Below are positions 46,435-55,312 of a stretch of DNA of 64,000 nt, one piece after another. The position numbers were made by a program, and so were the translations under genes. The notes under the pieces were generated by a model that did not search any database, was not told where the DNA came from, and worked only from the letters and a program-made list of their open reading frames with translations. Within the stretch, counting starts at the first letter, position 1. Each line of letters opens with the position of its first letter. The stretch is from Micromonospora inaquosa (GTDB lineage Bacteria > Actinomycetota > Actinomycetes > Mycobacteriales > Micromonosporaceae), in NCBI RefSeq assembly GCF_003857055.1, contig NZ_QGSZ01000217.1, positions 1-64,000 on the forward strand, read 5' to 3'.

Positions 46435-47824
46435 CGTCGTCTTCATCGGTCCGAGCCTGCCGGCCGACGAGGTCGGTCGGCTGCTGCCCGACGCGGTGGT
46501 GCTGCCGCCCGTCGCGCACGGCGACCTGCTCCGCCTGGACGTCGCCCCCGGCGACCGGGTCCTCGTCATCGACGGGTTCTTCCTGCAACACCCGCCGGTC
46601 CGCCACCGGGAGATCCTCGACCTGCTCGACAGCGGCGTGACAGTTGCCGGCGCCGCCAGCATGGGCGCGCTGCGCGCCGCCGAGCTGTGGCCGTTCGGGA
46701 TGCGTGGCGTGGGCGAAGTGTTCCAGCTCTACCGCGACGGGGTCGTCACGGGCGACGACGAGGTGGCCGTCGTGCACGGGCCCGCCGAGGAAGGCCACCG
46801 TTCCTTGAGCGTCCCCCTGGTGAACATCAGGGTCGCGCTGCGCCGCGCCGTCGCGGCCGGTGTGCTCAGCGACGCCGAGGCGGTGCTGCTGCTGAACATC
46901 GGCCGGGACCTGCCCTTCCGGCGGCGGTCGTACCGGGCGCTGGAGCGCAGCGCGCCACCCGAGGCGGCGACCGTGGTGGACCGCTTTCTGACCTGGCACC
47001 GGCAGAACCCCTGCGACACCAAGGGCGCCGACGCGCGGATGCTGCTGTCGATGGCGGCGGACAACGCCCCCGAGCTGTGCCCGGCGCACGCCGGCGACCA
47101 GCCGATCGACAACCTGCACACCCGCTTTCTCGACAGCTGGCGCTCGCGGTTCGCCGGCGAGTCGGTCGGCGGGCACTGGGCCAGCGACCGGGAGGCCGCC
47201 GCGGTGCTGATGCTGCTGCATCCCGAGTCGGCGACCTGGCACCGGCGGGCGGTGCTGGCCGGGCTGGCCGAGGTCGACATCGCCGACCCGATGGTCGAGG
47301 AGCGCGCCGCCGAGGTCGCCCGCCGGCGAGGGCTGACCGGCGCGCCGCCGAGCGGATGGGACTGGCTGACCGACCGGGAACGGGGCCTCGACGACCGCGA
47401 GGCGGTGCTGCGGCTGCTGGTGCGGGCGTTCGGCACCACGCCGTACCGCAGCCTGGCGCTGTGGATGGTCGCGGCGCCGCTGCGTACCCCCGCGTTGCTC
47501 ACCGCGGCGCGGCAGGTCGCGGCGACCGCGGCGTCGCTGAACGAGACGCTCGTCCCGCGTACGACGGGGAACCGCCGCCCGGGTGGTCGACTGCACTTCC
47601 GCACCGAGATCGTCGACGCGTGCTTCGCCCGACTGTGGGGCTGTGCCGCCGACGAGCTGGAAGCGGCGGCGTGGGACCGGGGCTTCGTCGACCTCGCGGC
47701 GTTCCGGTACGCCGCCGAACCGTTGGTCGCGTACGTCAAGGCGTTCGGTTCCCCGCGACTGCCCGCGGTGGGCACGCGCGCCCAAGAGGACACCCTGGCC
47801 GGTTCCGCGGCCCGGGTCGGTTGA
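46427..47824 (+). CDS. TfuA-like protein
   Basis: 465 residues, GTG start. TfuA hallmark at the N-terminus: VVFIGPSLPADEVGRLLPDA, GDRVLVIDGFFLQHPPVRH then EILDLLDSGVTVAGAASMGA and LRAAELWPFGMRGVGEVF. The C-terminal half is longer than in small TfuA proteins and is helical. TfuA is the partner of YcaO in thioamidation and likely supplies or positions sulfide. Overlaps YcaO by eight bases and is followed by the radical SAM gene ten bases later. Confidence 0.9.
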   Translation: MTDVVFIGPSLPADEVGRLLPDAVVLPPVAHGDLLRLDVAPGDRVLVIDGFFLQHPPVRHREILDLLDSGVTVAGAASMGALRAAELWPFGMRGVGEVFQLYRDGVVTGDDEVAVVHGPAEEGHRSLSVPLVNIRVALRRAVAAGVLSDAEAVLLLNIGRDLPFRRRSYRALERSAPPEAATVVDRFLTWHRQNPCDTKGADARMLLSMAADNAPELCPAHAGDQPIDNLHTRFLDSWRSRFAGESVGGHWASDREAAAVLMLLHPESATWHRRAVLAGLAEVDIADPMVEERAAEVARRRGLTGAPPSGWDWLTDRERGLDDREAVLRLLVRAFGTTPYRSLALWMVAAPLRTPALLTAARQVAATAASLNETLVPRTTGNRRPGGRLHFRTEIVDACFARLWGCAADELEAAAWDRGFVDLAAFRYAAEPLVAYVKAFGSPRLPAVGTRAQEDTLAGSAARVG

Positions 47825-47834
47825 GGAGGAGTCG

Positions 47835-49961
47835 ATGAGCGGCACGGTGAAGGCGGCACTGATCTACCCCCCGCTGACCGATCCCACCTCGGGATACCAC
47901 TCCCTGAACTACCTCGATTCGTACGCCCGGGCACAGGGGCACCGGCCGGCGGAGATCATCGACGCCAACATCGAGGCGTTCCACCACTCGTACACCCCGT
48001 CGGCGTACGACTGGCTTCGCCGCGAGCTGTCCCGGCTCTCGATCGACGACCTCAGTGGCACGGACGCGCTGATGGCCCAGGCCAACCAGCTCGGCCTGCC
48101 CGACCCGGATCCGGAGCGGCTGCGTCGGTCGATCGGGGTGCTGCAGGATCCGACCCTGTTCTACGACTACCGGCACTACCAGGACGCCGTCGAGGGCGTG
48201 ATCTCCTGGATGGACGCGCTCGGCACGGTCGGGTTCCCCGGGCAGTTCCACGCCGGCTTCCGGCTCCACCCACCGCCGATGATCTCGATCGGCTCGGTGG
48301 CCGCGCTGACCGACGAGACGCTGCTCGCTCGGCTCAACCGGCCCTTCCTGCCGTACTACGAGGACGTGCTGATCCCACGGCTGGCCGCCGGCGGGCACCA
48401 GGTGATCGGCATCAGCGCCACGTACCAGTGGCAGTTGCCGTTCGCGCTCTGGATCGCCCGACTCGTCCGGCGGGCCTGCCCGGACGTCTTCCTCATCGCG
48501 GGTGGCACGGAGATCTCCGACGTCTGGAAGTGCGCCAGCAAACCGGAGTACGTCTTCCAGGTGCTGGCCGACTTCGACGCGATCGTCGTCGGCGAGGGGG
48601 AGAGCGCGTACACGGAGATCCTGGACGCGGTGGCTGCCGGCACCCTCCCGGCCGGGCACCCCAACGTCCGGCTGCACCCCAAGTACGGCCGCCAGCGCCA
48701 ACTGCCCCTGCGGTACGAGCGCCTGGCGCAGGTGCCGGTGCCGGACTTCTCCGGCCTGCCCTGGGACCTCTACCTCAGCCCGGAGCGGTTCGTCTACTAC
48801 TCGCCGACCCGGGGCTGCTACTGGAACAAGTGCACGTTCTGCGACTACGGGCTGAACACCGACGGTCCCACCAGCCCATGGCGGCAGGACACGGTGAGCA
48901 CCATGATCGCGGACGTCACCGAGCTGTCGAAGTTCGCCAAGTTCATCTACTTCTCGGTCGACGTGCTCGCTCCCGCGACCATCCTGCGCTTCGCCGAGCA
49001 GGTCGTCGAGCGAGGGCTGGACTTCCGCTGGGGCGCCGAGATCCGGCTGGAGAAGTACTGGTCGGACGAGCGCTGCGAGTTGCTGCGGCGCAGCGGCTGC
49101 GTGGCCATCTCGGTCGGCTTCGAGTCCGGTAACCAGCGCATCCTCGACCTGATCGACAAGGGTACGAAGCCGGAACAGGTGCGCCGCACCATGACCGCGA
49201 TGACCAAGGCCAACATCGGTGTGCAGATGATGGGCTTCACCGGTTTCCCCACCGAGACCCGCGAAGAGGCGTTGGACAGCGTCACCTTCCTGCGCGACAA
49301 CCCGGACCTGTGGACCCTCGGCGGGCTCGGTGACTTCATGCTCACCCCGGGCGCCATCGTCGCCAAGGAACCCGATCGGTTCGGCATCACCAACGTGCGG
49401 CCGGTGGAAGGGTCGGACATCGTCCGGATGCTCAAGTACGACGAGCCGGTGACCGAGGCGGCGCAGGCCGAGGTCGCCCAGGCCAAGGCCGGCCTGAACC
49501 CCGGGCACTACCACCGTCCGTGGCTGGGCAGCACCGACACCCCGCACACGTTCTTCTACCACGACCGGTACGGCACGGCGGTGCGTGGCGTCCTCGCCAA
49601 CGATCGGGTTCGGCACGACACCGACGACCAGACCGAGTTCCTCGCCAACGGCGCCTTCGTGGACCGCGACGACGAGCAGGTCTGGGAGGCGTACCGGCGG
49701 ATCCGGTCCGACGAGCAGGAGGGCGTCCCGGGCGACCTGCCGGCGGACCGGCACCTGTTCCGCCGGGTCGACGGGCAGGTGTTCGCACTCAACCGCAGCA
49801 GCCGACTGTTCCTGGATCTCTTCCACGCGCCGCTCACCCTCGCCGAGGCGCAGCGTCGGCTCTGGATCGTCGAACCGACCGTCGCGGACCGGGTCTGGCG
49901 GACCTTCATCGGGCAGCGGTTGATTCGCCGGCATCGGCTCCCGGCCGAGCCGGTGCGGTGA
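47835..49961 (+). CDS. RiPP-maturation radical SAM protein with B12-type N-terminal domain
   Basis: 708 residues from ATG 47835, with TTGAGGAGGA upstream. N-terminal B12-binding-like region (ALIYPPLTDPTSGYHSLNY; VFLIAGGTEISDVW; AIVVGEGESAYTEIL) and the radical SAM centre PTRGCYWNKCTFCDYGL with Cys-x3-Cys-x2-Cys. The last 70 residues (QVFALNRSSRLFLDLF; FIGQRLIRRHRL) resemble a PqqD-like winged helix that could bind a leader peptide. It likely performs methylation or another C-H modification on one of the cores; the exact reaction cannot be read from sequence. Final gene of the cluster. Confidence 0.88.
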   Translation: MSGTVKAALIYPPLTDPTSGYHSLNYLDSYARAQGHRPAEIIDANIEAFHHSYTPSAYDWLRRELSRLSIDDLSGTDALMAQANQLGLPDPDPERLRRSIGVLQDPTLFYDYRHYQDAVEGVISWMDALGTVGFPGQFHAGFRLHPPPMISIGSVAALTDETLLARLNRPFLPYYEDVLIPRLAAGGHQVIGISATYQWQLPFALWIARLVRRACPDVFLIAGGTEISDVWKCASKPEYVFQVLADFDAIVVGEGESAYTEILDAVAAGTLPAGHPNVRLHPKYGRQRQLPLRYERLAQVPVPDFSGLPWDLYLSPERFVYYSPTRGCYWNKCTFCDYGLNTDGPTSPWRQDTVSTMIADVTELSKFAKFIYFSVDVLAPATILRFAEQVVERGLDFRWGAEIRLEKYWSDERCELLRRSGCVAISVGFESGNQRILDLIDKGTKPEQVRRTMTAMTKANIGVQMMGFTGFPTETREEALDSVTFLRDNPDLWTLGGLGDFMLTPGAIVAKEPDRFGITNVRPVEGSDIVRMLKYDEPVTEAAQAEVAQAKAGLNPGHYHRPWLGSTDTPHTFFYHDRYGTAVRGVLANDRVRHDTDDQTEFLANGAFVDRDDEQVWEAYRRIRSDEQEGVPGDLPADRHLFRRVDGQVFALNRSSRLFLDLFHAPLTLAEAQRRLWIVEPTVADRVWRTFIGQRLIRRHRLPAEPVR

Positions 49962-50134
49962 GCCGGCCGCCCGGCGGGGTATTCCGTCCAGGCGCCCGAC
50001 CGGTCGTCGTTCGGGTAGTGCAGGTCGTACGTCGTGGTCCGGCCCGATCCCGACGCCAGCGGCTCGGTCCTGACGGTACGCGCCCCTGTGCCCGGTTGGT
50101 GCGGAACCGGGCCAGGTCCGGGTGTGCGCGGCTC

Positions 50135-51040
50135 TCAGGCCGTTGCGGCGCTCACCGCGATCTCGCCGTTCACGCCGGCCGGGTAGAAGCCACCCGAACT
50201 CACCTGGTTCGGGCTCAGGTACACGATGTTCAAAACCGATTGGGCCGTGCGGCCGTAGCACATGCCGTTTTCATCGGTGGGGATGAAATTCGGGTCGGTC
50301 GCCGTGCCGACCCCCTGGTCGTCATCCGTTGGACCATCAAGACTGTTGCGCGCGTCAGAGATCTTTCGTACCGAGTCAAATACTGTGTCGTCGGTGAGTC
50401 CGGCGCTGTAGAGCGCGGATCGGACAATCCCCGCGTGGTACGCCTCGGTGGCCAAAAGGCCAGCTGCCGCATCAAGGTACGTTTTGTTCGACAGCAGTGA
50501 CGCGGAGCCCTTGAACGCCGACACTCCGACGTCTTCGAACAGGAACGCCGCAAAGAGGAAATTGAGGTCGTTCGCGTACGGGTCAAAGCTTTCGCCCTGC
50601 TTGATTAGACCAGCGGCAGTCGCCGCCGCGGTGAAGCTCGTGTCCAGCGAAATCGCGGGACGAGCAACAGCGGCGTTGCCGAGCGCGGATCGCAGGAAGG
50701 CCACGTGCTGCATCTCGTCGGCGGCGATTTCCTTCGCGAACCTCTGCACGAAGTTGCTGCTGAAGTTGACTGAACCTCCGCCGGACACCTCACCGCGCAC
50801 CCCGGTGCCGGTAGTCATCTCGTCGGGAAGCCCGGATCCTGTCGTCGCGCGGAGATAGAACTCGGCTTCGAGATATTCGAGATTGAGCGCGAAGTTGAGG
50901 ATGGCCGCGTCGCTCGGCGAGCCGCCACCTGCCGGATCGGCCGCGCAGACCCCTGGATCAACCAAGGCCGTGAGCCTTCGCCGATCTGTTTCGGATTCTG
51001 CACTGCGTGACACCGCCTCTGAGATGAACCACTTGTCCAT
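50135..51040 (-). CDS. Ferritin-like domain protein
   Basis: 301 residues from ATG 51040 (GGAGGC upstream). Ferritin-like four-helix motifs: LNLEYLEAEFYLRA, ADEMQHVAFLRSAL, FLFEDVGVSAF and ATEAYHAGIVRSAL supply the expected carboxylate and His metal ligands. It resembles Ferritin_2/desiccation-related proteins. Codon use is lower in G/C than the neighbours (for example AAG, AAA and TTT are more common), suggesting separate origin. No signal peptide seen. Role in iron or stress is inferred. Confidence 0.85.
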   Translation of the reverse strand: MDKWFISEAVSRSAESETDRRRLTALVDPGVCAADPAGGGSPSDAAILNFALNLEYLEAEFYLRATTGSGLPDEMTTGTGVRGEVSGGGSVNFSSNFVQRFAKEIAADEMQHVAFLRSALGNAAVARPAISLDTSFTAAATAAGLIKQGESFDPYANDLNFLFAAFLFEDVGVSAFKGSASLLSNKTYLDAAAGLLATEAYHAGIVRSALYSAGLTDDTVFDSVRKISDARNSLDGPTDDDQGVGTATDPNFIPTDENGMCYGRTAQSVLNIVYLSPNQVSSGGFYPAGVNGEIAVSAATA

Positions 51041-51238
51041 GCTGCCTCCGTTTTGGTGCATACAGGTCCTAGCTGTCCGTCTCAGTCAACCCGACCGAAA
51101 TGGATGACTCTCACGTTAGCTGTGAGAACGAACCTCAGGAATTGTTTGCGGAAATATGGTCGAGCATGCCTGACCCGGGGCAGTTCGGCGGGTGCGGTGG
51201 GAGGCCCCTTCCGCCCGCGGACGCGCCTTTGTACGACA

Positions 51239-53677
51239 TCAACCAGCGTGGCGCTCGAACAGAACGTCGGCGTCCTTCCAGCACTCGTGCGCCTTCGGTG
51301 GCGCGAGAGCCCGCGCCTGCCGGAACTGGTCCTTGGTCATGCCTCTGCTCTGGGCCTCGTGGGCGTCGACCGCCAGTTGGCGACGTGCGGGATCGGAGTC
51401 GGGGGCTGCGTAGAACTTTCCGTCCCGCAGAAGGGCCTTCACCGCATCCGGCCCCATTCCCAGCTCCGCACCGATCGCCGCGCGGTTCATTCCCGCCTCC
51501 TGGAGGGCGACCGCCCGACGGCAGCGCTCAAGTCGCGCGGCACGTGTTTCGGCGTTCGCGCTGGGGTTGGTGGCGCGTGGTGCCGGTGATCCAGGCTTCC
51601 TGGGTCGCTGGAGCCGTGGATCGTCCGGCTTGCCGAATACCACGCTCGGCACCGGCCGAGGTTCGCCAATGATCCACGACGCGAAGACGTTGTGCAGGTT
51701 GCCGAGGTCAGCCGAGGTCACGCCGACGAGGCGGATGCCAGTGCGAGCGGCGAGCTCGACCTTCCGCTCCATCTTGCTCGCGTAGGCCGGCTCGTCCGGG
51801 AGGCCCCAGGCCTCGACGTAGGTGCCGTCGTCGAGCAGCCAGTCGGCCCGCAGGCCGGTGGTGTTCAGGTCGGGATCGTAGGGCCAGTAGGGCTCGACCT
51901 CATGGGCGATGCCGTTCGCGGTCAGGAAGTCGTCGATGTGCCGTTCGAGGAGGGACCGGCACAGGTGGCCGTCCGAGGCGACGGTGACGGTGCCGCGAGC
52001 CAACTGCACACCGTCTCCGAGCAGCCCCGCCCGCTTCAGCCAGTCGGCCCAGATGAGCGGTGCGCGCTGCTCGGCGCCGGCAACCGCGCGGCGGACGCGG
52101 GCCCGGGGAACGTGCATACGGATGAGCATGGCGCGGTCCGCCGCGGCCGGTTCCACTGTCGACACCAGCCGCGGGATCTGCGCCTGGCTGGGCGGGCCGC
52201 CCAGTTCCGCGGCGAGTTGCTGCAGGCACCAGACGGCCAGTGGCTCCCACGACTCGTCGCAGCCGCGGTCGACCAGGAACCCCTTCACGGCCTTACGGGC
52301 GCACCCGGAGCAGTACGCGAGCGACTTGGCCCCCGGCTCCGCACGCCGGGTCGCGGTCAGCGCGTCTCTGCCGCAGAGGCGACAGGGAACGGGCTTCTGG
52401 CCGTGCCGATACTCGCCGTGGTCGTGCGGACCGAACAGGGACTCCACGTCACGCAGGTAGTAACTGTCGTGGTGGAGCCAGTAGGTGCCGTCCTCAGCGA
52501 AGATCCGGTTCTCCTTCTCGTCGGTCCACCGCAGGGGCGACAGATCGGCCAGCCCGTTGGGAAACACGTCCCGGTGACGGGCCCACATCCGCCACACCTG
52601 TTGCTCGGCCAGTTCCGACGCCCGCCGGGACTCGGCCGCGTACCGGTCGGCGACACCGAGGTGACGGAGGAACTGCTCCGGATCGGGTGCGGCCCAGCGA
52701 GTCGCGACGGGGACGATGCCGTGCCGCCGCAGCAGGATCTCGGCGGGTTCCCGGTACGCGTCGGCATGGACGTGAAGGACCTCGGTCTCGGGGTCGTACC
52801 ACCCCATCGAGGGCTCGGCACCACGCGGCTTGAGAAGCCACCGCGCACCACGGTGCACCAGCACCGCGTCGGGAAACCAGTCGCCGACAACCGCATCGTG
52901 TTGCGGGATACCTGCGCGTTCGAGCGCGTCCAGAGCTGCTCGCCGGTGACGCTCGTCGTCGAGGAACAGCACCTCGTCCTTGAGCTGTCCGATCCGACCA
53001 CCGGCCTGGTTGACGACGTAGACCAGGTGGTTGCCGAACACGGACTGTTGCTGGACGCGCAGCGGTGTGGAGGAGACGTCGGCGGGTGGGTCCAGCCGCC
53101 ACTGGCGTACGTGGTTCTCGGCTTGGGCTTCGAGCAGCACGGCCTGCTCGGCCCGTGCCGGCGGAATGTGGTCCATTCCCGGCACCGCCGTGACGAGAGC
53201 GCCGTCCGTCCGGTCCTCGCGACGGCTGAGGAAGTCGTCGATGAGCGCGAGCGCCTCTCCGGGTGAGGACACCCACAGCTGCAACTCGCCGTCCGCCTGA
53301 CCGGCCCTCAGCCGAGCATGGCAACCGATCTCCGCCGCCTGCGCCGCCTCCGCCAGGTCGTGGAAGCGGTCTCCTCCGACGAGGCCGTGGTCGGCGTCGT
53401 ACACGAACGCCATGTGCCGGTCCCGGTACGACCCGCCGTACGTGATCGGCTGGGCGATCGAGATCGCCTTGGGGTTGTACTCGTTGTCCGGTCGCGGGAC
53501 GAGCGCCACGACGACGTCGATCCACTCGTTCCGGCTTCCGCTGCCGTGGCGCAGCAGCTCGAGCTCGACGAACTCGTTGAACCGCGCCCTCACCCACGTC
53601 GCGCAGTCGATGCGGAGCTGGCCGCGGGGAAGCATCCACAGGCCGTGCTCGGCGCTGAACGAGATCGCTGCTGACAC
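51239..53677 (-). CDS. Candidate nuclease: HIRAN-like, zinc ribbon, PD-(D/E)XK-like region
   Basis: 812 residues. The N-terminal 160 residues contain RPDNEYNPKAISI, reminiscent of HIRAN domains. A zinc ribbon lies in the middle (CRLCGRD, then AYCSGCARKA). Near residues 620-720, LLERHIDDFLTANGIAHEVE, TTGLRADWLLDDGTYVEAWG and YASKMERKVELA give the E, D, E-x-W and K spacing of PD-(D/E)XK nucleases. The C-terminus has an HTH-like AAIGAELGMGPDAVKALLRD. No family name can be assigned. It could be a mobile or defence nuclease. Start at 53677 is the longest; an internal start is possible. Confidence 0.65.
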   Translation of the reverse strand: MSAAISFSAEHGLWMLPRGQLRIDCATWVRARFNEFVELELLRHGSGSRNEWIDVVVALVPRPDNEYNPKAISIAQPITYGGSYRDRHMAFVYDADHGLVGGDRFHDLAEAAQAAEIGCHARLRAGQADGELQLWVSSPGEALALIDDFLSRREDRTDGALVTAVPGMDHIPPARAEQAVLLEAQAENHVRQWRLDPPADVSSTPLRVQQQSVFGNHLVYVVNQAGGRIGQLKDEVLFLDDERHRRAALDALERAGIPQHDAVVGDWFPDAVLVHRGARWLLKPRGAEPSMGWYDPETEVLHVHADAYREPAEILLRRHGIVPVATRWAAPDPEQFLRHLGVADRYAAESRRASELAEQQVWRMWARHRDVFPNGLADLSPLRWTDEKENRIFAEDGTYWLHHDSYYLRDVESLFGPHDHGEYRHGQKPVPCRLCGRDALTATRRAEPGAKSLAYCSGCARKAVKGFLVDRGCDESWEPLAVWCLQQLAAELGGPPSQAQIPRLVSTVEPAAADRAMLIRMHVPRARVRRAVAGAEQRAPLIWADWLKRAGLLGDGVQLARGTVTVASDGHLCRSLLERHIDDFLTANGIAHEVEPYWPYDPDLNTTGLRADWLLDDGTYVEAWGLPDEPAYASKMERKVELAARTGIRLVGVTSADLGNLHNVFASWIIGEPRPVPSVVFGKPDDPRLQRPRKPGSPAPRATNPSANAETRAARLERCRRAVALQEAGMNRAAIGAELGMGPDAVKALLRDGKFYAAPDSDPARRQLAVDAHEAQSRGMTKDQFRQARALAPPKAHECWKDADVLFERHAG

Positions 53678-53957
53678 GAGAGCGAATGATGCCAGGGATG
53701 ATCAAGGAGGCGGCGGGGGGTCGGGGCACGCCGCTGGTCTGACACCAGCATCGTTGTCGGGCAGCGCCTTTCATCGATCCATGGGACGTCCTTCGGGAAA
53801 AGGCTTGTCGTCAACCCGACACCGCGTCACGGATTCGATCCGTCTAATGTGGTGGCTCGGCTGCCGCCGGACGGCCATGCGTTGATTGACGGTGAACGTT
53901 CGGGTGTCTTAACCGACTATCCATCTTGGTATGGTCGAGATCGAATCTGGGGGGACG

Positions 53958-54302
53958 ATGCCGGAAACCGAACTGGTCAGATTTGTCGTCCGTGATGGCA
54001 CCTCAGTCATTGTCGAGGTGGAGGAGGAACGTCGCGGCTCGACTCCCGCCGGCAGACGGGTGAATGGCGTCCGGGAAGCACGCGAGTTCTTCGAGTCGAA
54101 TCTGGGCCATATTCGCGATGCGGCCGAGGCCGTACTCGCCGACCTGCGTAGAGCGTCGAGTCCCGACGAGATCAAGATCGGATTCGGGGTGAAATTGACG
54201 ACCGAGGTCGGCGCTGTGATCGCCCGCTCGGCCGTAGAGGGCAACATTTCGGTCGAGCTGCTCTGGCGGCGCGATGACTCCGCGGATACCAGCAAGCCAT
54301 GA
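53958..54302 (+). CDS. Trypco1 (trypsin-co-occurring, CU044_2847-like) protein, copy 1
   Basis: 114 residues from ATG 53958. Conserved middle block AVLADLRRASSPDEIKIGFG, then VKLTTEVGAVIARSAVEGN and the terminal VELLWRR match the small CU044_2847/Trypco1 family found beside trypsin-like genes. Its stop overlaps the trypsin start (ATGA), so it is translated with it. It probably binds or regulates the trypsin partner; no activity is known. Confidence 0.85.
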   Translation: MPETELVRFVVRDGTSVIVEVEEERRGSTPAGRRVNGVREAREFFESNLGHIRDAAEAVLADLRRASSPDEIKIGFGVKLTTEVGAVIARSAVEGNISVELLWRRDDSADTSKP

Positions 54303-55309
54303 CCGGCTCCGATGAGGTGTGGCGATTGGAGGTGACCGGCGCGAGCACGGGATGTGGCTTCGCTGTCACGCCGACCCGCGCACTCACCTGCGCCCACCTC
54401 ATCGGTCCCGGCCAGCGGCATTGCCAGGTCGCCTCGCTGCCCGGCACCCGCACGGTAGACATCCCCCGCGCATTCGACAGCGTCGACAACCCGATTCCGG
54501 ACGTCGCGACGATCGACATTGCCGGTCATCCGGCGGGCGCGGTCGCGCCGATGGGCCCGGCGACCCGACCCGCTGTGGGAACGATCCTCGACCTCTTCGG
54601 GCTTCCGGACCGCCGCCAGGAAGGGCGTCGAAGCCAAGCGCGGGTGTCAGGCCCGAGCCGCACCGGCGAGTGGCTCCAGATCGACGCCGTCCATGGTCAC
54701 ACGGCATGGGTTGAGCCCGGCTTCAGTGGCGGTGCCGCTACGGACGCGGCCACCGGGCTCGTCGTCGGCATGGTCGTCAGCGCGGACAGGTCGCTCTCGG
54801 AACGATCCGCTTGGATCATTCCCAACGACACCATCGTCACGAGCGCCCCGTGGCTCGCCGCTCTGCTCGCCGATCCGCTCGCCGGAGACCCCGACTACGT
54901 CACCCTGCTGCGGTCTCTCAACGCCCGGCGATACACGGCGGCTCTCGATCGGCTCCCCGATCTGCACAGCAGGCACCGCCGCAGCTCGGATCTGTACTAC
55001 TACTGGGCACTCGTGCTGCTACAAGGCGTCCGCCCGGCGAATCACTCCGGCGAGGTCATCGACGGCATCGAGCGGCTGCTGGGCGAAGCCTGCCGCCTCG
55101 ATTCGGGCTCGGTTCACGCGCGGGCGCTCCTGGCGCTGGTCCGTGAGGACTACTACAGCCTGCGCAGCCTGCCGGTGTCAGGTCGCGCCAGCCATCACGA
55201 CCTGGACACCAGCCGTGTGTCGACCAGCCACGCGATCGAAATCGTCAGCCACGTCCCGGCAACGGAGTGCCTGACCTGGCGCAAACTTTATCGTCGATCC
55301 ATGGGATGA
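54299..55309 (+). CDS. Trypsin-like serine protease with TPR-like C-terminus
   Basis: 336 residues. Catalytic triad: His33 in TPTRALTCAHLI, Asp68 in IPDVATIDI, and Ser143 in VEPGFSGGAATD. The last about 130 residues are helical, with DLYYYWALVLLQGVRPANHS resembling TPR repeats and perhaps recruiting partners. No signal peptide, so it is intracellular. Coupled to the Trypco1 gene and three bases before the next gene. Similar cytoplasmic trypsin-TPR proteins occur in actinobacterial conflict operons. Confidence 0.88.
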   Translation: MTGSDEVWRLEVTGASTGCGFAVTPTRALTCAHLIGPGQRHCQVASLPGTRTVDIPRAFDSVDNPIPDVATIDIAGHPAGAVAPMGPATRPAVGTILDLFGLPDRRQEGRRSQARVSGPSRTGEWLQIDAVHGHTAWVEPGFSGGAATDAATGLVVGMVVSADRSLSERSAWIIPNDTIVTSAPWLAALLADPLAGDPDYVTLLRSLNARRYTAALDRLPDLHSRHRRSSDLYYYWALVLLQGVRPANHSGEVIDGIERLLGEACRLDSGSVHARALLALVREDYYSLRSLPVSGRASHHDLDTSRVSTSHAIEIVSHVPATECLTWRKLYRRSMG

Positions 55310-55312
55310 GGC

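Noticed and set aside
49962..50134. Coding-like minus-strand stretch after the ferritin gene stop
   Set aside because: The opposite strand reads equally well, so the apparent codon bias is likely due to high GC content.
47736..50261. 841-codon minus-strand open frame opposite the radical SAM gene
   Set aside because: No motif; the plus strand encodes the CxxxCxxC radical SAM protein.
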